A DNA stretch of 64,000 nt from Bimuria novae-zelandiae CBS 107.79. Its lineage: Eukaryota > Ascomycota > Dothideomycetes > Pleosporales > Didymosphaeriaceae. Where the stretch lies: positions 862,144-926,143 of the forward strand of contig ML976675.1 of NCBI GenBank assembly GCA_010015655.1. The letters run 5' to 3'. Position numbers and translations under genes: made by a program. This document shows positions 23,620 through 35,900 of this stretch, in pieces. The number at the start of each line of letters is the position of its first letter. Positions within the stretch are counted from its first letter, which is position 1. A model generated the notes under the pieces. The model had not been told where the DNA came from. It did no database searches and was given only the letters and a program-made list of their open reading frames with translations.

Positions 23620-26600
23620 CCTTTTACCTTTATAGGACTAGCGTTTTTTATATATATTAACTATACTATACTCCTTTTTTCCCTCTTCTATTATAATTGC
23701 TTCGGGCTAGGCGTTATTAGTGGTTTAGCTAGGGAGAGGGTTTAATAAGGCTAACTTTAGCCTATCTACGTAGAACCTTAGGTGCATGTTTAGCGGGACG
23801 TCTAGTTCTACTACGTAAGAGTTTATTACCTTTTTTATAGTAAACTTTTTTTACTTTTAGTTAAGATTCTTGCTTAGACGTTAGTTTTAAAAGTAGTCTT
23901 TATACTTTAGCTATATCTTGTCTCCTTCCTTTAAAATTAAAGTATTTTTACGTTAACGGTTTACTAGGCGCTTTTATTCTTATTAGGCTATTATTATTTT
24001 TACCTAGGCGAAGTTAAAAACCTTTTTAAACTTTTTCATTATTACTTTCGCGGCCTTCTTTACGTTAGTTCTAAGCTCTAAAGCTAATCTCTATATCCTA
24101 AAGTTCTTAACTAGTTTAACGTTCTAGTTATAGGATAAGAAAAATAGGCTAACTCCTATTAATATAGCTTCTCGCCCTTTAATAGCTATTTAGGCTATAG
24201 GAAGCCACTTTATCTAATTATCTTATTACTAGTTATAGTACGCCTAGAGGTAGGCTTTAAAAATAGAGTTTATTCGTTCTGTCTGCCCGTTTGTCTCTAG
24301 GTACTTTACTATAGACAGTCTTTAGTTAATACCTACTTATTTACAAAGTATAGTCTAAAATTCGCTCACAAATTATCCCCCGCGGTCTAATATAATAGAG
24401 GAGGGGAAGAAGTAGTCTACTACCTTGTATTAAAAGAACGCTATTATAACTATAAGAATATTAAAATTTAAGAGACTAATAAACTTAGGGTCCTTATTAA
24501 GTCTATTTATAATTACTATTATATTCGTGCAGCCATCGCTCTTGGGTAGAATAATAATAAAGTCTATTATAATATCCTTCTATTCTTATTTAAGTAGTAA
24601 TAAGAGCTTTAGTAAGCTTTATTTTACTTCTCTCTATAATTTAGTTCTTTTATAAATATTACAATTCTTAATGTACTGCCTTACTTAGTTAGATATCCTT
24701 AGGAAGAAGTAGTCTTAAGTAAGAATTTTATAAGTATTTTCTTATTTTAAGTATCCTAAAGCTAGAAAACTATGCGCGACTACTATTAGCTTTATTTATA
24801 AAAGTTCTAATTTTAGTATTTATTATCTTAACCTATAGCGTAGGTACTCTTAGTTATCTATACTATATTCTAAGATACTAATAAATAACTTCTATCTAGG
24901 TTCGAACTTCCTAAGTCCGTTTTTAACACAGGCCTTTATCTTACTCTACGCACTATCTTTATCGCGTTCTACCTCTTACTATATAGTATTAAAGTCTAGT
25001 TTGCGTTACTTAACAGGGCTATCACCTTCTTAAAACGTTAATATAGGTAGTTTAGGGCGTGTTAGGTAAGCAAGTACTAGGTCCTTATTTACTTTAGTAT
25101 AGTTAGGTTCCTCTATAGTAGTAGGTGTTTATGGGATAAAAAACTTTAAGCTATTTTTCTTAATAGTCTCTTAAAAAAGCGTAAAGTGCCTTAACTTTAA
25201 TTTATTATCTCTACTATCCTTTAGCAGGTCTTAGTCCCTTTAGGAAAAGGCGTTTACCCTAGTGTTTACTAACCCTAGTCTATATATAAATATTATATTA
25301 ATATAGCTAAGTATGTCTGTCTACTAAACGTGTCGTTCGTCTAACCTTTATTTAGTAGTAAAATACGTAAGGGTCTTATAATTAGTGTAATCCGTAAGGT
25401 ACTTTACTACTTAATATATATAGTTTTATTTATTTATATATTTAATAACTGTGAGTATCTCTTTATTATAAATAGCGTAGTTATATTCTGCTAGGCTATT
25501 CTTTGCTAAAAAAGTAAGCTATTAAGCGCAGAATCCTATTATTATTATACTAGGAGAAGTATCCCCTAGTTAACTAGTTAAAGGCGTCTACTTGTAGTAC
25601 TAATTCTTATTTAGGGTCGAAGTAGGCTAGTTCAGGGTCTGTATAGAACGCTATTTTTAGGAAGTTAAATATATACTACTACTTTTATTCCTAAATAAAT
25701 TCTGCTCCTTTACTAGTAAGCTTTATAAGGGGGCTTACTATGCTAGAGAAGTCTTATATAAATCTCTAATAAAAGTTTATAAAGCCTATAAAGCTCTAGA
25801 CTCCCTTTACTAAAGTTAGTAGCTTTTATTTTTAAATTACTTAGACTTTATCTAGGTCTATGCTTACGCCCTTATTAACTTCTGTAATAAATCTAAAATA
25901 CTTAGTCTTTTTAATATAAAACTTAGATTTTTTAATATCTAAGTATAGTCCTGCGACCCTTAACTTTTAAATTATAGTACGTACTTTCTCTTTATAGTCT
26001 TTTTAGCTACTACTAGAGAAGATAAGAACGTTATCTATATACGCTAAGTAGTAGTTATTAAGGTGCTCCTTTAGTACCTAGTTAATATACTACTAGAACG
26101 TACTTAGCGAGTTAGCTAGGCTAAAAGAAACTACTAGCTACTTATAAAGACTAAATTAAGTTCTAAACGCTATCTTTTATTCCTTGCCTTTTACTATCTA
26201 AAGCTTATAGAAGGCTTAGATTACGTTAAGTTTACTAAACTATTTAGCCTTTATAAGGAGCTAAAGGGTCTTACTAATTAATAGTAAAAGGTACTAGTCC
26301 TTCTTTAAGATAGCGTTTAGGACTTAATAATTAATGTAATAGCGTAGTCCTCTGCTAGGTTTTTTAGTAAATAATACTAAGGTAGTAGTGCTAGACTTAC
26401 TTACCTAAATAAAGTCTTTATCTAAGTATTTAGTAAGCTCTTTTTAAAGGACGAGCAACTCTTCGCGAGATATATTAAATAGAGGGCTATAAGGGATCTT
26501 TAGGGTCTTGCCATCTTTTTCCACGAGAGGGATAGAAAGATCCACTCTAGGTCCACGGTATAGGGGGAGCTTGTTAGCTTATTCCCTGCAAAAGATACGC

Positions 26601-28748
26601 TATAAGTCCTTAAAAGCTTTAAGTAGTAGCTTTTATAGGTTTACCTTTAGCTTGCGGGTTAACGCCTTCTATATATCCTTTATTAATATAAAAAATACTT
26701 TAGCCCTGTTTCTTAGGCGTTAATTATACTAATCTAGGGCTATAAAGGCTATAGCTAATATCCCTTAAGACTTTATTAATAGTTTCTTACCTTCTTAGTT
26801 ACGAATGCGGGTGCCTAAACTTCTAATTTAAATTAATTTCTTTATTAGGGCTAGTTTAACCCTATTCTTTTTTATTTAGGTTAGGCTAAGGATTAGGTCA
26901 TACAATCCGTTATTATGTAAAACGTATAGCTACATTAATTCTATATAGCTGTTAATATTTACTTCTAATTAGACTACTTTACGTACGAAGAGTCGTATGC
27001 CTCTAATACTAATAACCTCTTATAAATAGAGTAGGTTCTTGCGCTATAGGTAGGCTTTTATTATAAATTTTTCTAATATAAATCTAAATGTTAAATAACC
27101 TAAATTAATTATTATTAATATAAACACAATGTTATTAATAAGCAAGTATACTATTACTAGTATTAAGTCTAGCTATAGCCTTTAAAAGTTATTAAAATTT
27201 ATTTTTTACTCTTTTCCTACTTTTGCCTCCTAGCGGCGACTATTACCTGGAGGACCTAGTTTTCTAAATTAATAAAGGCTATATTAAATTCTTTATTAAA
27301 AAATTCTTTAGTAGTAAGTATAGTAGCGCGAACTTATGCCAGCTTTATTATAGGTAAAAGTTTATACTACTTTACGCGATGTCCCGTATCTCTATAATAA
27401 AAATAAGAACTATTCTTTTTACGGGTTTCTATTACCTCGCGCGACACCCACGTGGATTATTTTTAGGTGTTACTAGACCTGTATCCTATAGCTCTATCTG
27501 TTGCTTAGTGTTTTTATCTTAGCTTTGTTGGCCAGATATCCTTTTCGGGTTAGCTTAAGTAGGTTCCTAATCTATTTTGTCTAGCGCCCTATTCTTAGTA
27601 GAAAACTTTAGTAGTTATAATATATTTTAGAAAAAGTTTTTTTTAATCTTATTAACTCTCTTCTAGACTCCTTACAGGTCCTAATTATTATTTATATTTA
27701 CTATAACTATTTAGTCCCGTAAGTTCTTATAAAGGCTCTAAAGGTATAAAATTTTTAAAATTTTTTAATTATGCTCCTTAGCTTTTATAGTATAGTTATT
27801 AAAGTTAAAATTAAAGTTACAAAGCTTCTAGTTCCTTTATTATATTATAAGTAAGTAGTTACGCGCGATTTCTTCCGCTAAGTAATTATAAAAGTTATAG
27901 TCTAGTAGCTCTTAGAGGTTAGCTTTAGTGCACCTTAGGTAGTAGTCTAAGTATATAATTCCTACTATCGCTACACGTTCTATTAATTAACTAATAATAT
28001 ATTTAGGTATATTTCTAAGGTAGTTCTTATCCTTTAAGAGCTTATATTGTATTATTATCTTAAAGTAGTAGTAATCCTATTATTTACTATTAATGTAGGC
28101 TAAGTTAAAAATTTTAGGGTGGTGGCTTCTTCCTTAGTTTAAGATAAGCTCTACTATTAATCTCTCTAGTAGCTCTATCTATTAGTCTACTTCTAATAGC
28201 TAATTTATACCTTCTATTTTTTAAGAGTATTATTATATTATTAGGGGTTCTTAGCGCTTTTTTACTATTTCTTTAGTTAGTCCTCTTACTTCTTATAATA
28301 GAGTCTAAAAAGTATCCTAGAGGTTAATAAGTGCTTTAACCTTGCTTAAAAATTACTATATTTTATTCTTGTTAACTCTTAATACCTAAAGTTTAGTTAT
28401 AAATAAGGAGGCTATCCTTTTATTTCCTTAGCTATTACTTTTTTATAAGCTAATAGCTTGCTACGTATAATTATTCGCGCTAAGACGCGGACCTTTAGTA
28501 AAAGGTCCTATTCTTATTTCTATAACTTCTTTATTTAGTAAAGATAGTCTTGCTAGCGTTAAGTGTCTATTAGGACTCCTTTTTAATTACTTGCTAGGGA
28601 GGGTTTTATCTCCTTACAGGTCTAGGCGTCGCCTTTATAGTATTTATCTATATAAGTCCTTTAACTTCGTGTGCTGCTTCGCAGCTTTAGTTTATAATTA
28701 TATTTAAAATCTACTTAGCTCGCGATAGGTAAAAGTAATTAAATTTAA
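23620..28748 (-). pseudogene. Gypsy B gag-pol remnant
   Basis: Same order of domains as in Gypsy A, on the minus strand. The zinc-knuckle region near 27360-27410 is recognisable but its cysteines are partly changed to tyrosine; the reverse transcriptase and integrase regions align with Gypsy A almost base for base apart from C/T and G/A differences, the RIP signature. No open frame longer than about 70 codons remains, and the plus-strand frame at 26508-26723 is an antisense shadow of pol. Confidence 0.72.
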
Positions 28749-28909
28749 TATAAGGGGCTAGGTGCTTAAGGAGCTAAAAGTGCTAAAAGAATACTTATAA
28801 ATTTAATAGAGAGTCTAAAGTTAAGCTTCAAGCGTCGAACTTATATATCTAGGGTTCGCATAACTAAGGGTCAAGGATCTGAGGCAACAACTGGGCGTAG
28901 CCCATTACA
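28749..28909 (-). repeat. 5' LTR of Gypsy B
   Basis: 161 bp, begins TATAAGGGGCTAGG (first G lost to RIP) and ends CCCATTACA. The right flank 28910-28914 is the TSD ACTTA. Confidence 0.92.
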
Positions 28910-29943
28910 ACTTAAATATAAAGAAAAATCCCTTCAGATTATATATAATTAAGAACTTAAGTCTAAGGTATAAGGAAAACTTTTACGTAGTAGTATAAAT
29001 ATTAAGACTCTTAATAAGCTGCATAAAGAATTAATTAAGATTAATAGAGAATATTTCGCTCTACAAGTAGATTTTCACAAAAATTTATAAAACGCTAGCT
29101 TTAAAAACCCTATACCTATGATTTATAGAGTACCAAAGTTACATTAATAATAATAACGTAACTCTTATAGTTATTAGCTAATAGAAAAAATATAATTTAA
29201 TAATTTAGAAAATGGAATAAGGAAGGTTCTTGGTCCTTAAAAGCCTAATAATAACTATGTATAACTCTTAAATAGAACTCGCCTACTAAGGACCGAGACA
29301 CGTACCTACTTTATATATAATACAAGGCTATATAGCTAGGAACTACAGATCTAAGAATAAGATTATTAGATACTTAAACGTACTAACTAATAATAACGCG
29401 AATGCGGACGAGAAAGAATAGTGAGTAATACTTTTTATTAAGTAATTTAATATTCTAAATAAATGACTTAGAGAAATTAGAATTACTGGACTTTTGCATA
29501 TACGAGAATGCCGATAATAAAGGTTTAAATAAGGAAAACTATTCAATATAATCATGTCGTACAATATACCTAATAGCATAAATATCTCTAAATAAAGTTA
29601 AATAGTAAAACGTCTTTAACTTCTTAGATATATAATAACGTAGAGAAGGAGACTTTATACATTTAATAATAAAAACTAAATATATTACGTATTTACTAAA
29701 ATAAACTAGCCTAATAGTAAAGTCTTACGAGAATTTATTAATTACGAATATAATTATTAGGACCTACGTAAGATATATATTATAAAAGAAAGTAATTATA
29801 AACTAATATATAATCTAGACTATTAAAATTCTAATTATATTATCCTTTAATAGAAACACTATATATATAACTAATACACTACGTACTACGGAAGAAAGTA
29901 AATAGAATATTTTTAACTTAAAAAAATAATACTAATAGAAATA
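28910..29943 (+). pseudogene. Gypsy G gag, central part
   Basis: Resumes Gypsy G gag after the Gypsy B insertion. It aligns by eye with Gypsy C gag from about 33470 on (both read as DFxKYAxQL-like peptide followed by LxIIYKxxLK). A damaged CCHC knuckle lies near 29309-29370 and reads YIIQGYIARNYRSKNK, with two cysteines and a histidine changed to tyrosine. RIP stops throughout. It is interrupted at 29943 by Gypsy F. Confidence 0.7.
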
Positions 29944-32156
29944 TGTTAGAATCTAAGATCTAGGGAAGGATGTACCGGTTTTATATCTAATCCCTTATGT
30001 TATTCGCCAGGAATAACAAATTATTGGCGACTACGCCGCAAGACACTAAGTTACGTAACTAAGCTAGGCGATACGTAAGCTGGCCACCCGGGTAAGCTGG
30101 CCACCCCACCAAAACGCGATACCTGCACAAAACACGCCACATCTCTCTATAACGCTTATTAATATAGACGGCCGTAAGCATGCTATATAATTAGCTATTA
30201 AGGATTTTAATATAGGTATTTATTCTAGTTATCGCGCTATAGCTATCGCGTATAGTATTTCTTAATTAACCCTATTAACCTGCATTAATAGCGTATAAAA
30301 CTAACGCGTTAGTTACTAACACTAGTAGTGTTTAACTTCTTTATAAAAGGACTTTCTAGTAGAATAGATCCTTAAAGAAGACGCGCGCGCCTGCCCTCCC
30401 TTACACGCTTACGCGCGAAAAATAGCGAATCGAATTTTACGTATAAATAGTAATAACTAGCCTATTAGCAAGCTCTAGCTCTTACACTTTCTCTAGCGCC
30501 AGCCACGCGTTGCCTCTGTAGTCGGCAGAAAGCTAGAGGCTCAGAGAGCTAATGCAGCGACACCAGACCAGCTACGCGCGTTCCTAGAGCTCTATAAGTA
30601 GACTCGACGGCGGCTTAATATACAGGCGGAGAACACATATAATATGGACGAGACTGGCGTTGCTATAGGGGTATGTGCCAACACTAGAGTACTCTCCAGT
30701 AGTCAGAAAAAGAAGGCTTATATTTAGTCTTTAGAGAATCGCGAGTAGGTCTCTATAATTAAGTGTATATTAGCGACAAGGCAAAAGCTATACTATGCGG
30801 TTATCTTTAAGGGCTAAAGCCTATAGACAACATAGTTCTCCTCGTCTTACGTACCTGACTAGATCTATATAACCTCTAAGAACGGATAGACGTTAAAAGC
30901 AATAGGTATTAAGTAGCTATAGCGTATATTTATATTTAAGATAATTATAGGTAATAGCTAGCACAGGCTCTTAATACTTAATAGTTATAGTAGCTATATT
31001 AATATAGACTTCCTATAGCTATATAAGCTATATTATATATAGCTCCTATATTTACCTGCGCACACCTTATACGTTTTATAGCCTCTTAATCTTGCTCCTT
31101 TCTCTATAATTAAGTCTAGCTATAGACGTTAGATCTAAAAGCTTATATTACTTAATAACGCTACGCCTATTAAGAAGAAGCGCTTTATTACTTATTATTA
31201 TTAAGCTAGGAAGGAAGGCTTTATAGAGCGTGTAATTTAAGTAGGCTAGCAGGCATCTAGTATTTACTTATTTAATATTAATTACGTGCTTAGCTTGTCG
31301 CAGGTCTCTTAGAGGCCTACTACGCCTACACGTTAACAGTAGCCTTAGTAGCAGCTCCAGAGCTTCCTCTCTACTCCCAAGGGCCCTCACGATCTCTATA
31401 TAGCGCAGCGCAGCGTCTAGAGCGTCGAGAATCTAGGTCGTACGACCCGGCTACTCCTACAGAAAGCAGGTAAGGCTCTAGTAGCTGCAAATGCTAGAGC
31501 TGCAGGCCTAGAAGTAGAGAAAAGATAACTTAAGCAATAGCTAGAGATATCTACCTCTTAGTATTAGCGTAAGCAGGTTTAAGTAGACCTAAATTAACAC
31601 TTTATAAAAGTAGAAAGTATTAGAGAGGCTATACGCGCAGCTAAGGCTTTAGCAGTTTAATTACGTAGATCTACTATATTAAGCACCTTAGAAATAGCTA
31701 CTAAAGCTATAGTAGCTATAGCGCTTAAATCTATATATAATTAATAGTAATTATAAGTAGCGTTGCTAAGAAATCGTGTGTTTTGTGCAGGTGTCGCGTT
31801 TTGGTGGGGTGGCCAGCTTACCCGGGTGGCCAGCTTACGTATCGCCTAGCTTACTCTCTAAAGAGCGCTTATTAGAGAATGCTCTATAAAAAGCGCTCTC
31901 TAATAAGTAGGAATAAGCCATGTATATAGCAACGCTAAGTATAGCCCTTTTATACTCGTGTTTAACCGGTTTATTAATCCATTGTTTAGATTTAACTTAT
32001 GCTCTTATTAATTTATTTATGCTATATATACTTTTAATATTAATATACTATTAATAAGCGCAAGCTATCACTATACCCCTACCTATATTACTAATAATTT
32101 TACCTAAGAATTAACCCTAGTCTCCTTTATGACTAGCTATCCTAAAGGGCTTAATA
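29944..32156 (+). repeat. 5' LTR of Gypsy F, split by Pogo-X2
   Basis: Two parts, 29944-30061 and 31852-32156, separated by Pogo-X2. It starts TGTTAGAATCTAAG and ends AAGGGCTTAATA (ancestral ACA). It contains GAGCGCTCTCTAATAAG-type repeats in U3. Confidence 0.86.
30062..31851 (+). mobile_element. Pogo-X2: 1790-bp Fot1-type transposon
   Basis: Inserted in the 5' LTR of Gypsy F at TA (30060-30061 and 31852-31853). TIRs start AGCTAGGCGATACGTAAGCT and contain GTAAGCTGGCCACCC twice, 17 bp apart. The transposase remnant reads plus from about 30165; catalytic landmarks are YNMDETGVAIGVCANTRV near 30640, a core region near 30890, LNSYSSY near 30980, and a Lys-rich tail near 31570. Length and core nearly equal those of Pogo-X1. 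The N-terminal helix (AIAIAYSISQLTLLT) and the TIRs are different. RIP stops inactivate it. Confidence 0.9.
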
Positions 32157-32504
32157 TCTTAAACACCTTTAATATAAGCATTAACGATACCTTTTTTACT
32201 AATATAATAAATACTTAAATAGATACTCTTAAAGGAGTAAGCATTACCGTAGCTAGTAAAGGAATAAAAAGCTTTTATAGAAAGCCTAACTTCTTTTATC
32301 GTAAATATAATTATATAGAACTATATATCCTATAACTTAACCTATACTTTTACAGAATAAAGAAGGAATAGGAAGATACTAATAAGACTATATTTACTTT
32401 TACCTATATAAAGGGAGATACGTTTAAGTGGATTCGTCCTTACGTTAATTAATACCTAGCTAGAGGTAATATAGAAGGCAAAGCTATTAATAAGATTATA
32501 AAAG
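32157..32504 (+). pseudogene. Gypsy F gag, 5' part
   Basis: Leader and N-terminal gag of Gypsy F, cut at 32504 by the insertion of Gypsy C; it resumes at 49511. The phrase AAAAG just before 32505 is repeated at 49511-49515 as the TSD. A gag-like peptide with KGDTFKWIRPYVN is readable near 32405-32445. Confidence 0.7.
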
Positions 32505-32959
32505 TGTTAGGATCTGAATATGTATAGGACGCGGAGGACCAACGGGCCCTTAGCGGGGGTAACACTTGGTGGGGTTGCGCAACCGAGGTCACGTGATGTA
32601 CTATCCAGCCAAGGCAGCACCAGCCATGGATGGCAGCACTAGCCATGGAAGGCAGCACTAGCCGTGAATAGTGACACTAGCCATGGATAGTAGCAAGACC
32701 TTGGATGGTACAGAAATCCTTATGTATATAGGAACGCGAGAATGATCTCTTATATTTACGTTTAACCTGTTTATTAATCTATCGTTTAGATCTAACTAAG
32801 TAACCTTGTTAATTTGATTGTGCTGTACACACCTTTAATACCAACGCCCTAGTAACAAGCGTAAGCTATCACTACACCCTCTTTCGTCCTACCAAGTACT
32901 CCTGCCCGAGAACCAACCTTAGCCCATTTAGGACTAGCTATCCTAGATGGAACCTAACA
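32505..32959 (+). repeat. 5' LTR of Gypsy C
   Basis: 455 bp, TGTTAGGATCTGAA to GGAACCTAACA. The U3 part has about four copies of a roughly 20-bp repeat around CAGCCATGGATGG at 32604-32700, partly changed by RIP. Confidence 0.94.
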
Positions 32960-35900
32960 TTTTGAACGCCCTTAACATAAGTACTAACAGGACCCCTAAC
33001 TCTTTCATAGCTTCGGACAACTATGTTACCCCTATAGGGGATGGCAAGAACAAGGCACACAAACCTAATTTATATAATAGTAACCGTACCCTCCTTAACA
33101 CCTAGCTATTGTAACTAGACCTCTACTTCTTTAACTAAAACTAAGACCTTAAAGATAAAAAGAAGGTTATCTTTGCAGCGACTTACATGCAAGGAAACGC
33201 TAAAGAATAGATCTATTCTTACCTAGTTAAATACCTAGACATAGATTACGACAACGAGGATAAAGACTACATTAACAGTAACGAAGATACTATTAATATT
33301 ATCGAGGACTACGCTAACTTTAAGAAGTGCCTCTAATAAATATTTAGAATTACTAATAAAACCGCTATCGCTAAGCGTGCGATCTAGACAATCTAATAGT
33401 AATAATCTGTAGCTAAGTATGTAGCTAAATTCCGCAAGTACGCCGTGCAACTTAACTAGAAGGATAAATCTCTTAAGATAATATATAAATAAGGACTTAA
33501 ACGTAACGTGCGCGAAGAACTACTACGTAGTAGTGTAAAGATAGAGACCTTAGAAGAACTATACAAAGAGACTATCCGTATTAATAGGGAATGGTTTGCT
33601 TTACAAGAAGAGCTACGCAAGAACCTAAGAAACGTTAGTTTCGGGCGATAGGCACCTATAGTCTATAGGGCGCCGCTAAAAATACCTTAACGCTAGTAAC
33701 GCAACTATTACGGGCCCTAACCTATAGAAGATATCTAGTTTAATAACCTAAAAAAGGAAACAGGAAAGGTTATAGGCTTCTAAAAGCCTAACTAACGTAT
33801 CTTAGATAGAACCTAACGCAAGGGGACTGGGACGCACCTATATTTTATATATAGTAAACTAGGCCATATTATTAGGAACTGCAGATCTAAGAACAAGATT
33901 ATTAGATAGTTAAATATACTATCCGTCGTAGATGCAGACGCAACTAACGAGGAATGGTAAGTAATAGACGCTGTTAAGTAACTTAATATCTAAGATAAAG
34001 ACTCGGAGCGATTAGGATTACCTAACTCACAACTCTACGAGGATGCATACGAAGGTTTAAATAAGGAAGAGATAGAGCTAATGCCTTAATCTTCTACACC
34101 TTACCCTAGCTAGAACAAGCTAGTTACTAGTAAGACAACAAACGTTTTCGACTTCTTAGAGAAACACCAACCTCGAGAAGGAGACTTTAGGTTTATAGTA
34201 ATAGAATAACAAGACTATATAGCTACATTTCACCACGCCTACTAACCTAATCTGGTTAGCAAGGCAGCACGTGAAATAGCAGACTATTGCTATGCTTATA
34301 AAGACCCTAAAAAGAAGTACCTAAACGAAAACCCGAACTACGAACCATAGTACGACCTAGACCACTGTAACCCTACGCATAAGACTATACAATAGACCCT
34401 CTACAGAGAAGATTAATGTACCCTTTATTACTAAGCTAAGGAATACAGCTACTTTCCCTAAATATACTAATAATGCAGATAGGAGTGGTTTAACTACCTT
34501 ATTAACTATTGCGACGTTCACTTCTAGGATAAACGTAAAACGCGATACTTTCTATACCTTAACTAAGTACTAAACTAAGCACTATTACTACTAGTTAATA
34601 GAAAATACGCGTTAGATAAATAGTAAACGTGCTTACACCCTAACTATAAGGAACATAGGGAGTAAAAAGAAAAGTATAGGTTTAATCGCGTACTAAAAGG
34701 GACTACGACCCTTAGGATTAAAACGGTAATAAAGGAAGAAGACGGTAAAGCTATCCTAAAAGAGGCCTAGCAGTAGCCTTAAGGGAAAAAGAAGGAAGGA
34801 CACCTTAAACCCACGGAGCTAGTCACGAAGAAAATATCTTTTTTAGACCTAGGCTTAGGCGAGAAAACGCCTTTAAGGAACTAAATGCCACGAATAGTTA
34901 GGCATTAATTAAGCTGCTAGTATAGCTTAAAGAAACATAGATAAAAGCCATGCTAGACTTAGGAGCACAGGAAAGCTATGTGTTAAGAAAAGCACTTAAT
35001 AGAGCGGGACTCTATAAGCGTAAGAAGGCTATACCCTATGCTATCTATGTCGCGAATGGATAACTAATGCCCAGCAAAGCAACTATTAAATACGAGGTTA
35101 AAACCACCCTTATAATCTATAGACACCAAGAATCGATTACCCTTAATATTATCGAAGAAGCCAATCACGACGTAATTTTAGAATTACCCTAGTTAAGGAA
35201 GCATAACCCCATAGTTAACTAGGAAAAGAAAGAGCTATCCTTTAAGCGCTGCAACTATACATTATAAGCAAAGCCTACGCATTAATAAAGCATAATAGTA
35301 GATAAGAGAGCTATTAATAACATAGTCTCGCGACTAAAAGTTGATAAACACGAAACTAACTTGGCAGACGCTAATAAAAACCACTAGGTTACAAAGCGCA
35401 AGCAAGAAGAGAATAGCACACCTCTTAATATCCCTAATAAATATAAGGAATAGAGTTATTTGTTTTAGGAAAAGAAAGGAGCTAACGCCCTTCCTAAGCA
35501 TACACACCAAGATCATCGCATTATTCTTAAAGAGGGAAAGACGCCACCCTTCGGACCACTATATAGATAAAGCGTAAAAGAACTCTAATAGACACGCGAA
35601 TTCCTAAAGAAAGCCCTTAAGAGGTAATAGATACGCAAGTTAGAATCGCCAGTAGTATTACCCCTAATATTTATTATAAAGAAGGATAGAACACAACGTC
35701 TATACATCGACTATAAAAGGCTAAATAACATAACGATTAAGAACAGATACCCACTACCGAACATACAAGAGTCTCGAGACAGGCTAGGACGAGCCAAGAT
35801 ATTTACACAATTCGACCTATAAGATAGATACCACCTTATACAAATAGCAGCAGGTGACGAGTGGAAGACAGCCTTTTAAACTAGATACGGACTATTTAAG

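Larger units (their letters stand above)
21418..28909 (-). mobile_element. Gypsy B: complete 7492-bp Ty3/Gypsy element, RIP-inactivated
   Basis: Full-length copy closely related to Gypsy A and without insertions, so it shows the element's plan. LTRs of 161 bp at 21418-21578 and 28749-28909, ends TG...CA where unmutated, TSD ACTTA (21413-21417 and 28910-28914). Read on the minus strand from the right LTR: gag with a damaged CCHC knuckle near 27360-27410, reverse transcriptase about 25740-26400, RNase H, integrase about 24240-24750, then about 2 kb of unidentified sequence before the left LTR. A purine tract on the minus strand (plus 21579-21595) precedes the 3' LTR. RIP stops in all domains. 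It is inserted in Gypsy G gag. Confidence 0.93.

Noticed and set aside
26508..26723. 71-codon plus frame in Gypsy B
   Set aside because: Antisense shadow of the reverse transcriptase region of a minus-strand element.
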